The notes below the pieces were generated by a model. It ran no database searches and was not told where the DNA came from. It saw only the letters and a program-made list of their open reading frames with translations. A stretch of DNA of 25,496 nucleotides from an uncultured Opitutia bacterium (GTDB lineage Bacteria > Verrucomicrobiota > Verrucomicrobiia > Opitutales > Opitutaceae), in contig CALFZM010000104.1 of the NCBI GenBank assembly GCA_937952235.1, positions 1 to 25,496 of the forward strand, given 5' to 3'. A program made the position numbers and the translations under genes. This document shows, piece by piece, positions 1 through 7,228 of this stretch (position 1 is the stretch's first letter; each line of letters starts with the position of its first letter).

Positions 1-18
1 CCCGCGGGTGCGGCCGGA

Positions 19-573
19 TCAGGCGTGGTCACGATGGGCGCGCGCGAAATCCGCGGCGTCGCGACGCCACGCCCGGATCACGTGATTGACAATGTCGGGC
101 AGCGGGCGCGCATCCGTGAGGATCACGGTGCCCGACTGCTTGTAGATTGGCTCGCGCGCGGCGTAGAGCGTGCGGATCCGCTCCGCCGGATCGGCGACCT
201 CGAGCAGCGGCCGGTTGCGGTGCCGCGCCGTGCGCTCGAGGATCGTGTCGAGCGATGCGTGCAGGCAGACCACGACGCCCCGGCTCTGCAACCGCTCCAG
301 CATGCCCGGCTGCACGACGAGTCCGCCGCCGCACGCGACCAGGGTGCGCGCGGCCGGGTGGCCGTGCTCGATGAAGTCGCGCTCCAGGGTGCGAAACGCG
401 GCTTCGCCCTGCTGCGCAAAGATGTCGGCGATCGTCTTCCCCTGCGCGCGCTCGATCTCGTGATCGCTGTCGAGCACGGCGAAACCGATGCGCTGCCCCA
501 CGATGCGGCCCACCGTGGTCTTTCCGGTGCCCATGAATCCAACGAGGTAGAGGTTGACGTCCGCAGCGTTCAT
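19..573 (-). CDS. aroK: Shikimate kinase
   Basis: This enzyme phosphorylates shikimate with ATP in the cytoplasm, the fifth step of the shikimate pathway to aromatic amino acids. With the ATG at 573 the product is 184 aa, close to the usual 170-190. Visible motifs are the Walker A loop GFMGTGKTT (residues 12-20), the DSD shikimate/Mg site (35-37), GEAAFR (56-61) with the substrate-binding Arg, the GGG motif (82-84) and the lid segment RHRNRPLL (117-124). The frame stays open upstream to 711, but that stretch resembles no kinase and lies before the natural N-terminus, so I chose 573. No clear ribosome binding site precedes it. It is divergent from the aldolase gene, with about 145 bases between the two starts. 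Family assignment is firm; aroK rather than aroL is by convention. Confidence 0.93.
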   Translation of the reverse strand: MNAADVNLYLVGFMGTGKTTVGRIVGQRIGFAVLDSDHEIERAQGKTIADIFAQQGEAAFRTLERDFIEHGHPAARTLVACGGGLVVQPGMLERLQSRGVVVCLHASLDTILERTARHRNRPLLEVADPAERIRTLYAAREPIYKQSGTVILTDARPLPDIVNHVIRAWRRDAADFARAHRDHA

Positions 574-718
574 GCCTGGCGAGCTGTCCGCAGCATGGGC
601 GCGAAACCGTCCGCGATGAAAGGGCAAATGCGCGCGTCCGCGAAGCCGGTCCCTCGCCGTCGCCGGATTGGCTTTCCACGTCGCTGCGTCCGGCTTCAAC
701 TCCGCCTCCATCCCGCCC
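574..718. promoter_or_regulatory. Divergent intergenic region between aroK and the aldolase gene
   Basis: This short spacer separates the starts of two divergent genes and must hold promoters for both unless the aldolase uses the upstream TTG at 668. I see no convincing -35/-10 pair, operator palindrome or riboswitch in it. The claim rests only on gene orientation. Confidence 0.35.
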
Positions 719-1792
719 GTGTCCTCCGCCGACCCCCGCCTTCATTCCGCGCCGCGTTTCGCGTTCGCCAGCGACAACACCGCGGGGGTGTGTCCCGAGG
801 CGCTGGCGGCGATCGCGGCGGCCAACGCCGGCCGGGCCGCGAGCTACGGCGAGGATGAGGCGACGCGCGCGGCGAAGCGGGCGCTCGCGGACGTGTTCGA
901 GACGGACTGCGAGGCCTTCTTCGTCGGGAACGGCACCGCGGCCAACGCCCTCGCCCTCGCAGCGCTCTGCGAGCGGCATCACGCCGTGGTCTGCCACGAG
1001 CTGGCGCACATCGAGACCGACGAGTGCGGCGCGCCGGAGTTTTTCACCGGCGGGAGCAAACTGCTGCCGGTGGGCGGGCCCGGGGCGAAGCTGCAACCGG
1101 AAGCCCTCGCACCCATGCTCGGGCGCGGCCACGGCGTGCACTTTCCCCGGCCCAGGGCGGTGTCGCTCACGCAGGCCACCGAGCTCGGCACGGTGTACAC
1201 GGCGGACGAGCTGGGCGCGGTCTGCGCCTTCGCGCGGGCGCACGACCTGAAGGTGCACGTGGATGGGGCGCGTTTTGCCAATGCGGCCGCGGCCCTCGGC
1301 GCGCGCGGCGTCACGCCGGCGGCACTCACCTGGCGCGCCGGGGTCGACGTGCTGAGCCTGGGAGGCACCAAGAACGGCTTGCTCGGCACCGAAGTCGTGG
1401 TGTTTTTCGATCGGGCGCTCGCGCACGAATTCGCATACCGGGTGAAACAGGCGGGCCAGCTCGCCTCGAAGATGCGCTATGCCGGGGCGCAGTGGTCGGC
1501 CGTGCTGCGCGACGGGGCGTGGCTGCGGCACGCCGCGCACGCCAACCGGCAGGCGCGGGCGCTGGCCGACGGGCTCGTGCGCCTCGGCTTCGCGCTGATC
1601 GTGCCGGCCGAGGCCAATGGCGTATTCGTGCGCTTCACGTCCGCGCAGGCCGCCGGCCTGCAGGCCCGCGGGTGGCAGTTCTACCGCTTCGTGGGTGCGG
1701 ACGGATACCGGCTGATGTGCGCGTGGGACACGAGCGAAGCCGAGGTCGCCGCATTCCTCGCCGATGCCGCCACCGTGTCGGCGGCGACCTGA
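719..1792 (+). CDS. Low-specificity L-threonine aldolase (PLP-dependent)
   Basis: This PLP enzyme of fold type I cleaves L-threonine or L-allo-threonine to glycine and acetaldehyde. The sequence resembles the Pseudomonas-type low-specificity aldolases along its whole length: FASDNTAG near the start, FFVGNGTAANALALAAL, HIETDECGAPEFFTGGSKLL, a VDGARFANA segment with the cofactor-binding Asp, and LGGTKNG, where the Lys (about residue 218) forms the Schiff base. Other matching segments are KQAGQLASKMR and GAWLRHAAHAN. I placed the start at the GTG at 719, giving 357 aa, because related proteins begin a few residues before FASDN. The frame could also start at the TTG at 668, which adds 17 residues. 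Neither has a good Shine-Dalgarno. glyA lies about 6 kb downstream, so two glycine-related PLP enzymes are near each other but not in one operon. Confidence 0.9.
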   Translation: MSSADPRLHSAPRFAFASDNTAGVCPEALAAIAAANAGRAASYGEDEATRAAKRALADVFETDCEAFFVGNGTAANALALAALCERHHAVVCHELAHIETDECGAPEFFTGGSKLLPVGGPGAKLQPEALAPMLGRGHGVHFPRPRAVSLTQATELGTVYTADELGAVCAFARAHDLKVHVDGARFANAAAALGARGVTPAALTWRAGVDVLSLGGTKNGLLGTEVVVFFDRALAHEFAYRVKQAGQLASKMRYAGAQWSAVLRDGAWLRHAAHANRQARALADGLVRLGFALIVPAEANGVFVRFTSAQAAGLQARGWQFYRFVGADGYRLMCAWDTSEAEVAAFLADAATVSAAT

Positions 1793-1797
1793 ACCGG

Positions 1798-1897
1798 GAC
1801 GCTCAAAGGCGGAACCGATTGTTCCCCAGCAGCTGCGGTCGGATCGGTCGAATGCCAGCCGCCTGGGGACAGGCGGCTCCACCTTCTGTGCGGTCGT
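1798..1897 (+). repeat. Dispersed double-hairpin repeat, copy 1
   Basis: This intergenic element occurs in similar form at 9152-9253 (inverted) and 19116-19216, with a short relative at 23288-23318. Its best hairpin has 9-base arms AGCCGCCTG (1857-1865) and CAGGCGGCT (1870-1878) around a GGGA loop. It is followed by CTCCACC and then a segment ending GCGGTCGT, which is the inverse of the left flank of copy 3. A GGTCGGATCGGTCGAA-like linker joins it to a decayed left half. It lies between two convergent genes. The layout resembles REP/BIME elements or a small non-autonomous element with terminal inverted repeats. Confidence 0.8.
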
Positions 1898-1994
1898 ATT
1901 CCTGGGTGATGCGAAGGTCAGTGGCATCGTTCCGCTGCAGCGAGGCGCACGCGGTGGCAGCTTCCGTGGACGGAACACCGGCGACGCCGACACG

Positions 1995-2023
1995 AAAAAG
2001 CCCCCGGACGGAAATCCGGGGGC
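1995..2023 (-). terminator. Intrinsic terminator of the FKBP gene
   Basis: On the minus strand a perfect 9-bp GC stem (GCCCCCGGA pairing with TCCGGGGGC, 2000-2023) with a six-base loop is followed directly by a run of five T. It sits 26 bases past the stop codon of the FKBP gene and reads in its direction. This is the clearest Rho-independent terminator in the window. Confidence 0.88.
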
Positions 2024-2048
2024 GAAAGGGGCAGCAGGTGCGTCCCGC

Positions 2049-2822
2049 TTATTTCTTGGCCGGCTGCGCGGGGGCCGGAGCCGGGGCCGGCGCGGTGGCC
2101 GGCTTGATGTCCAGCAGCTCGACTTCGAAGACGAGCGTGGAGCCCGGCGGGATGCCCGGGCGGCCGTCGTCGCCGTAGGCGAGCTGCGGCGGCACGTACA
2201 ACTTGATCTTGCCGCCCTTGTTCATCTTCTGGATGCCCTCGGTCCAGCCGCTGATCACCTGGTCGAGCGGGAACTCCGCGGGCTCGCCGCGCTGGACGGA
2301 GCTGTCGAAGACGGAACCGTCGAGCAGGGTGCCGGTGTAGTGCACGCGCACCGTTTCGGTGGGCTTGGGCGACGGACCGGTGCCGGGCTTGAGGATCTCG
2401 TAGTGCAGGCCGCTCGGCAGTGCGACGACCGCCTTGTTCTCCTTCAGCTTGGTGAAGTAGGCGGAGTTGGCGGCCTCGTTCTTCGTCTTCAGCTTGGAGA
2501 CGTACGCGGCCTGCTTCTTCTGCATGAACTCGTCCATCGCCGGGCCGATCTTTTCCAGCTCATAGGGCGAATCCTTGCCCGCGGCGGCGAGGGCGATGCC
2601 CTTGAGCAGCAGATCGACCTCCTCCTTCGAAAACTCGAGCTCGGTGAGCCCGACCCGCTTGCCGATGAACCAGCCGAATTCCTCGATCAGTTGCGCGTCG
2701 GTGAACGCGGCTTTCGCCGGCGCGGCAGGCTGCCCCGGGAGGTTGAGCTTGACCTCCTGGGCGCGGGAGGCGGCGAGGCCCAGCGCAAGCAGGCTGATCG
2801 TGGCGGTGAACTTGAGTTTCAT
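2049..2822 (-). CDS. Secreted FKBP-type peptidyl-prolyl cis-trans isomerase (Mip/FkpA-like)
   Basis: This protein isomerises Xaa-Pro bonds during folding of exported proteins and probably acts in the periplasm. The 257-aa product starts with a signal peptide (about residues 1-21, cut near SRA/QE). A helical FKBP_N-type region follows (about 40-135, charged, with FSKEEVDLLLKGIALAAAGK), as used for dimerisation in Mip and FkpA. The FKBP core spans about 140-240, with VRVHYTGTLLDGSVFDSS, a VISGWTEGIQKM segment with the active-site Trp, and a YGDDGRPGIPPGSTLVFEVELLDI end. The tail is a low-complexity Ala-Pro stretch ending in PAKK. The ATG at 2822 is chosen because it directly begins the signal peptide. 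The gene is monocistronic, with a clear terminator downstream, and is divergent from the LOG-domain gene. Confidence 0.93.
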   Translation of the reverse strand: MKLKFTATISLLALGLAASRAQEVKLNLPGQPAAPAKAAFTDAQLIEEFGWFIGKRVGLTELEFSKEEVDLLLKGIALAAAGKDSPYELEKIGPAMDEFMQKKQAAYVSKLKTKNEAANSAYFTKLKENKAVVALPSGLHYEILKPGTGPSPKPTETVRVHYTGTLLDGSVFDSSVQRGEPAEFPLDQVISGWTEGIQKMNKGGKIKLYVPPQLAYGDDGRPGIPPGSTLVFEVELLDIKPATAPAPAPAPAQPAKK

Positions 2823-2974
2823 TCGTGGAGGGATTGGACCGATCTAGAGAAACGGCGGAAAGGGCTTGGTGCCGTGAAATGTCCATCCCTGCACCCCGCC
2901 CGTCCCGAAGGCAATCCCGATCTCCCCGCTTGAACCGGCGGCGCCGCTGGGGCAACAGTGCCGCCTCTTTACGC
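2823..2974. promoter_or_regulatory. Divergent intergenic region between the FKBP and LOG-domain genes
   Basis: This 152-base spacer separates two divergent starts and should carry both promoters. No strong sigma-70 boxes, palindromic operator or ribosome binding site stands out. The plus-strand frame is open across it, but the translation is Arg-rich and unlike a folded protein. Confidence 0.3.
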
Positions 2975-4882
2975 ATGAATCCCGACGTTTTCTGGACCAG
3001 TCAGGACGGTCAGATCCTCACGGTGAAAAACAAGGACGAGCGCACGGTCACGCTCACGATGGGATTCTGGCCCCGCCACCCGGCCGAGTTCGAGTTCCTC
3101 AAGGCCCAGCTCGCCCAGCTCAAGTTCACCGAACGCAGCGCGATGGCCCGCATCGGCATCGAGATGATCACGAGCGGCCCGCTGCGGGTCGAAGGCAACC
3201 GGGTCGAACTCGATGCCGATGCCTTCATCTTCGACGCCAGCTTTCCCAATGCGGGTTACTGGAAGAAACTCATGCGCGTGGGCGCGCCGGTCGGCCGGCT
3301 GTTCCATGCGCCGGTGGCCGCGAAGCTCTCCACCGCGGAGATCTGGGCGGCGCTGAAGGAGAACCGGATCAAGCTGCCCAACACGATCAGCATCGACTCG
3401 GTGGGGCGCGTCTTCCTCACGCCGCACCAGCTCGTCTATACGCTCAGCCAGCGGCTGGGTCGCGCGGACTTCGAGCGGATCGTCAGCGGCGTGGCGGGCC
3501 GCGGCTACATCGACCGCGTGCAGATCCGCCACGAGGCGGCGCCCCTGGTGATCGCGCCCCGCTCCGGCATCCTGACGAGCTGCTCGATGTACCTGAAGGA
3601 GCACTTCGTCGTGCTGAATCCAGGCGCGGGCAATTTCGGCATTCATACCAGCGCGGTGCTGCTGGATCCGATCAAGACCTTCGGCACGAACATCATGCTG
3701 GAGATCTACAACCCGGGCGACCAGCCGGTGGTGAATCCCATGGTGTCCGTCGAGGTGTTCCGCGCCCCCGAGGCCGAGGATCCCGAATTCAAGACCCTCG
3801 CGAAGAAGCGCAACCGGCTCCTCCTGACCGCCAAGGGCCTCTACAAATGCCTCGACGAGAATCCCGTCGCGATCACCGCCGAGGCCCGGCCCAAGACGCA
3901 GGTGTCGGTGCGCGGCCAGAGCGGGTCGGTCGACAATCGGGCCGTCATCGTCCGCGCCAACGAGGACCTGAAGCGCTTCCTCGAAGGCGAGGCGTGCCCG
4001 GTCGGCAGCCGGACGATGATCCAAGCCCTGGATGCCGCGCCCGACAACGGCGACACGCTCGTGCTGGATTACTTTCCGTCGCTGCTCGAGCACATCGAGC
4101 TGCTGGCCCGCATGGGCTCGCTGAAGCTGAAACGGATCGTCTTCCGCAAGGCGTCGCGCACGCACGGCTATTTCCTTTCCAGCAACGACCACTCGCGCAT
4201 CGACACCCTCGCCGCCATCGGCGTGCAGGTGTACTGGTACGACGAGCTCACCAAGGACATCTACCTGCACACCTATAAAAAGAACCACGGGTTCTTCGTG
4301 CGGGAGGAGAGTGCGCGGAGATTCCAGGAGTCGACGATCCTCGCGTTCTATGGCTCGGCGTGGGGCCTGGAACAGGCGGACACGGATCGCATCTCGCACC
4401 TGGTCGACAAACTCACGTCGTTCATCGGCCACAACCTCGGCGTGCTCACCGGCGGCGGCGGCGGGGTCATGCGGCTCGCCACCGACCAGGCCCGCGCGAA
4501 GGGCGCGCTCACCGGCGCCTGCTTCCTCGAACTGGAAGCGCAGCCGCCCGAGCTCGGCGTGGATTTCTTCAACACGTTCCAGGAATCCGCGCGGCACTTC
4601 CGGCAAAAGTGGTTCGAGGCGGCGGATTTTTGCGTCTTCAACGTCGGCGGCGTCGGCACCCTCGAGGAGGTCGGCATCGAGCTCTGCAACCTCAAGCTCG
4701 GGATTCGGCCGCGCATCCCCTACGTGTTCTTCAACGCCACCTTCTGGGCCGATCTCCGCCGCCAGCTGCGCACCATGATCCAGACGCGGCGCGCGCCGGC
4801 GTGGATGACGGATTACGTGCTGTTCACCGACGATCCCGACGAGGTCGTCGCGTTCTACCGGAAGAAGCTGCAGGTGCTCTAG
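2975..4882 (+). CDS. Large protein with C-terminal LOG-family (lysine decarboxylase-like) domain
   Basis: The C-terminal third belongs to the LOG/TIGR00730 Rossmann-fold family, whose characterised members hydrolyse nucleoside 5'-monophosphates to base and ribose 5-phosphate. Visible are the phosphate-binding GGGGGVM (about residue 493), a RHFRQKWFEAADF helix corresponding to the family's catalytic-Arg region, and VGGVGTLEE (557-565), the counterpart of PGGxGTxxE with Pro replaced by Val. The first roughly 420 residues match no family I can name; the block around 350-450 is rich in Rossmann-like strands. I chose the ATG at 2975, giving 635 aa, because the 50 residues before it are Arg/Pro-rich and non-conserved in character. 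Typical LOG proteins are 180-300 aa, so this is a much longer variant. Substrate is unknown. Family call for the C-terminus is firm; overall function is not. Confidence 0.82.
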   Translation: MNPDVFWTSQDGQILTVKNKDERTVTLTMGFWPRHPAEFEFLKAQLAQLKFTERSAMARIGIEMITSGPLRVEGNRVELDADAFIFDASFPNAGYWKKLMRVGAPVGRLFHAPVAAKLSTAEIWAALKENRIKLPNTISIDSVGRVFLTPHQLVYTLSQRLGRADFERIVSGVAGRGYIDRVQIRHEAAPLVIAPRSGILTSCSMYLKEHFVVLNPGAGNFGIHTSAVLLDPIKTFGTNIMLEIYNPGDQPVVNPMVSVEVFRAPEAEDPEFKTLAKKRNRLLLTAKGLYKCLDENPVAITAEARPKTQVSVRGQSGSVDNRAVIVRANEDLKRFLEGEACPVGSRTMIQALDAAPDNGDTLVLDYFPSLLEHIELLARMGSLKLKRIVFRKASRTHGYFLSSNDHSRIDTLAAIGVQVYWYDELTKDIYLHTYKKNHGFFVREESARRFQESTILAFYGSAWGLEQADTDRISHLVDKLTSFIGHNLGVLTGGGGGVMRLATDQARAKGALTGACFLELEAQPPELGVDFFNTFQESARHFRQKWFEAADFCVFNVGGVGTLEEVGIELCNLKLGIRPRIPYVFFNATFWADLRRQLRTMIQTRRAPAWMTDYVLFTDDPDEVVAFYRKKLQVL

Positions 4883-4884
4883 CG

Positions 4885-5028
4885 GCGCCTTAAGTGAAAT
4901 CGCAGCCGCGCGGAGCGGGATCCTCGACGCAAAGACGCGAAGGAAAGCAAAGACTCGCCAGGAGAACTTGGCGAAACTTCGCGTTCCTTTGCGACTTTGC
5001 GTTTTGGTTTGGGCTGCAGGGTGATTGA
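4885..5028 (+). repeat. Dispersed ~145-bp hairpin repeat, copy A
   Basis: The stretch starts two bases after the LOG gene stop and matches 14581-14725 over its whole length: a GCGCC(T)TAAGTGAAATCG opening, AGCGGGATCCT, a GCGAAGGAA segment, CTTCGCGTTCCTTTGCGA and a GGGCTGCAG ending. Inside it, the left segment CGCAAAGACGCGAAGGAAAG is nearly the reverse complement of the right segment CGTTCCTTTGCGACTTTGCG, so a long imperfect hairpin can form. No coding potential is evident. It could act as a transcription terminator or RNA-stabilising element for the gene before it. Confidence 0.8.
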
Positions 5029-5217
5029 TCCTGCGCCAGCGGCGAGCCGGACACCCGGCCGGTCGTGCTCGAGGTGGCGCGGCGTGTTCCCCCGCCGCGG
5101 CGTTCGAATCCTGCCGGCGGGCGGGCCGGGGACTCCGCTCCCTCGCCCCCGCGCGCTCTCCCGCCGCGCCGCAAAGTTTGGTTGTTTTTCCGGCCCCGGC
5201 TCGCTGTGTTTCGCCGC
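5029..5217. other. Intergenic leader before purD
   Basis: This is the rest of the 335-base gene-free stretch between the LOG gene and purD, after repeat copy A. It is very GC-rich with poly-C and poly-G blocks. The purD frame is open through it, but the translation is Pro/Arg-rich and does not resemble the family. I see no riboswitch, including no recognisable purine-type element, and no clear promoter. Confidence 0.4.
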
Positions 5218-6510
5218 GTGGCCAACACCGCACTTCCTCGCTCCGTCCTGGTCGTGGGTTCCGGCGGACGCGAACACGCGCTCGTCCGATCCCTGCTGGC
5301 ATCGCCGGCGCGCCCCCGCGTGCTCTGCGCCCCGGGCAACGCCGGCATCGCGGATGAAGTCCCCTGCGTGGCCGTCGCGGCCGACGACGTGGACGGCCTC
5401 GTCGCCCTGGCGCGCAAGGAAAGCGTCGAGTTCGTTGTCGTCGGCCCCGAAGTGCCGCTGTCGCTCGGCCTCGCCGATGCGCTGCGCGCGGCCGGCGTGC
5501 CGGTGTACGGGCCCAACGCCGACGGCGCCCGCCTGGAGGCGTCCAAGATTTTCACCAAGCAGGTCCTGTTGAAGTACCGGATTCCCACCGCGCCGGCGGC
5601 GTTCTTCGACACGGTGCCCGAGGCGCTCGCCTACCTGCGCACGCGGGCGATTCCGATCGTGATCAAGGCCGACGGCCTCGCCGCGGGAAAAGGCGTGGTC
5701 GTCGCCTCCTCGTCCGACGAGGCGGAGGCGGCGGTGCGCGAGATGATCGAGGGCGGCCGTTTCGGTGCCAGCGGCCGGCGGATCCTGATCGAAGACTGCC
5801 TCTTCGGCGAGGAGACCTCGATCCTCGTCGTCGTCTCGGGTCGCGAGTATGTCATCCTGCCCACGTCGCAGGACCACAAGCGCGTCGGCGAGGGCGACAC
5901 CGGACCCAACACCGGTGGGATGGGGACCTACTCGCCGGCTGACGTCGTGACGGCGGCCCTGCTCGACCGCATCGACCGCGAGATCGTGCGCCCGTCGGTC
6001 GACGCCATCGCGGCCGAGGGCATCGATTATCGCGGCACGCTGTTCATCGGCATCATGCTGACGGACTCGGGTCCGAGCGTGATCGAGTTCAACGCGCGCT
6101 TCGGCGATCCCGAGACGCAGGTCGTGCTGCCGCGGATCGCGAGCGACGTGCTCGAGTTGTTGTGGGCCGCGAGCCGCGGTGAGCTGGCGGGGCAGAGCCT
6201 CGAGGTGCGGCCCGAACCCGCGATCTGCGTCGTGATCGCCGCCCGCGGCTATCCCGACGTCTTTCCCAAGGGCGACCCGATCGGCTTTCCGGCCGCGCTC
6301 CCCGAGGGCGTCACGATCTATCACGCCGGCACCAGCCGCAACTCCGCGGGCACCATCGTGACCCAGGGCGGCCGCGTGCTGGGGGTCACGGCCCTGGCGC
6401 CCACCCTGCGCGCCGCCGCCGGCGCGGCGTACGACGTCTGCGCGCAGATCGAATGCGCCAGCAAGTACTACCGGCGCGACATCGGCGCGCGGCAGTTGCA
6501 GCGCACATGA
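5218..6510 (+). CDS. purD: Phosphoribosylamine-glycine ligase (GARS)
   Basis: PurD joins phosphoribosylamine and glycine using ATP in de novo purine synthesis. It is an ATP-grasp enzyme in the cytoplasm. Motifs in order are VLVVGSGGREHAL at the N-terminus, EVPLSLGLADALR, IKADGLAAGKGVVVA (ATP-grasp Lys loop), GPNTGGMGTYSPA, and FNARFGDPETQVVLPR (Mg ligands). With the GTG start at 5218 the protein is 430 aa, matching the family's 420-430. A second GTG at 5206 in the same frame is possible, while starts further up would add a Pro/Arg-rich tail. No convincing Shine-Dalgarno is visible. The stop codon overlaps the ATG of the next gene (ATGA), which suggests translational coupling. Confidence 0.95.
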   Translation: MANTALPRSVLVVGSGGREHALVRSLLASPARPRVLCAPGNAGIADEVPCVAVAADDVDGLVALARKESVEFVVVGPEVPLSLGLADALRAAGVPVYGPNADGARLEASKIFTKQVLLKYRIPTAPAAFFDTVPEALAYLRTRAIPIVIKADGLAAGKGVVVASSSDEAEAAVREMIEGGRFGASGRRILIEDCLFGEETSILVVVSGREYVILPTSQDHKRVGEGDTGPNTGGMGTYSPADVVTAALLDRIDREIVRPSVDAIAAEGIDYRGTLFIGIMLTDSGPSVIEFNARFGDPETQVVLPRIASDVLELLWAASRGELAGQSLEVRPEPAICVVIAARGYPDVFPKGDPIGFPAALPEGVTIYHAGTSRNSAGTIVTQGGRVLGVTALAPTLRAAAGAAYDVCAQIECASKYYRRDIGARQLQRT

Positions 6511-7145
6511 TCCGCCGGGCGTGCCTTTCCCTCGTGCTCGCGGCCGCCACGCTGGCCCTGGCGGCGGCCGGCCGCGTCGAGCGCGACCTCGGCGGGGGAC
6601 TGGTTTATGTGCGCGTGCACCGCCTGCCCGCCGACTTGCCGGAAACGCCGGTCGGGCGGGTGCCGCCGTGCGTGATCGACCTGCGTTTCGTCGCGGCGGA
6701 CGACGCGGCGGCGGCGGCCTTCGCCGCCTGGCTGAAGTTCCGCGCCAGCCTGCGCTCGCCGGTGTTCGTGCTCGCCAACGCGGAGACCGCGGAACCGCTG
6801 CGCAAGAGCCTCGCCACCCGCGAGCGGGGCGCGGGCGTCATGGTGGTCGGCGCCGCGTCGGAACACTTGCAGCCGGATGTCGAGGTGAAGACCACCGCGG
6901 ACGACGAGCGGCGGGCGTACGACGCGGTGGAAAAGGGCGCGGCGCTGACCGCGGTGCTTGCCGACAATCCCCACAAGGTTCGTCACGACGAGGCGAGCCT
7001 GGTGCGCGAGACGCAGGTGCGGCCGCTGCCGGAGGTCGCGGAGCCGGGCGAGGGAAGCGCCCCGGCTGACACGCCCCCGATCGACGCGACCCTGCAGCGC
7101 GCGCTGCACCTCCATCGCGCGCTCGTGGCGATGAAAAAACTTTGA
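6507..7145 (+). CDS. Secreted protein of unknown function
   Basis: I do not recognise this 212-aa protein. Its first 20 or so residues (MIRRACLSLVLAAATLALAAAG) form a good Sec signal peptide, so it is probably exported. The mature part has a predicted alternating strand/helix pattern (CVIDLRFVAADD, PVFVLANAETAEPL, AGVMVVGAA) that looks Rossmann-like, followed by an acidic, Pro-rich segment and a short C-terminal helix. There is no Cys pair or catalytic motif that I can name. The ATG shares bases with the purD stop codon, so it is likely co-translated with purD, although the pairing of a cytoplasmic purine enzyme with an exported protein gives no obvious functional link. The overlap supports the start choice. 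Confidence 0.8.
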   Translation: MIRRACLSLVLAAATLALAAAGRVERDLGGGLVYVRVHRLPADLPETPVGRVPPCVIDLRFVAADDAAAAAFAAWLKFRASLRSPVFVLANAETAEPLRKSLATRERGAGVMVVGAASEHLQPDVEVKTTADDERRAYDAVEKGAALTAVLADNPHKVRHDEASLVRETQVRPLPEVAEPGEGSAPADTPPIDATLQRALHLHRALVAMKKL

Positions 7146-7228
7146 ACCGGGGCCCCTGTCCTGCGCCCGGCCCGGCGGGGAGCTTTCCAGCTTTGCGTTT
7201 CCCCTGAAACCGTGTCCTTTGCCACCCT

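Noticed and set aside
29..1993. Long minus-strand open frame opposite the threonine aldolase gene (654 codons), with similar ones at 2969-5302, 6983-9376 and 9255-11438.
   Set aside because: High GC makes stop codons rare in shadow frames. Their translations are Arg/His/Gly-rich, lack motifs, and lie opposite genes with clear family matches.
2825..2974. Fifty extra N-terminal residues on the LOG-domain protein.
   Set aside because: The translation is Arg- and Pro-rich and falls in a divergent promoter region; the ATG at 2975 begins a normal-looking protein.
5029..5217. Purine riboswitch or other leader ahead of purD.
   Set aside because: No paired-stem arrangement or conserved core could be found in this GC-rich stretch.
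7146..7228. Possible hairpin GGGGA...TCCCC before the phosphatase gene.
   Set aside because: The stem is only about five bases with a long loop and no T run, so it is not a credible terminator or riboswitch.
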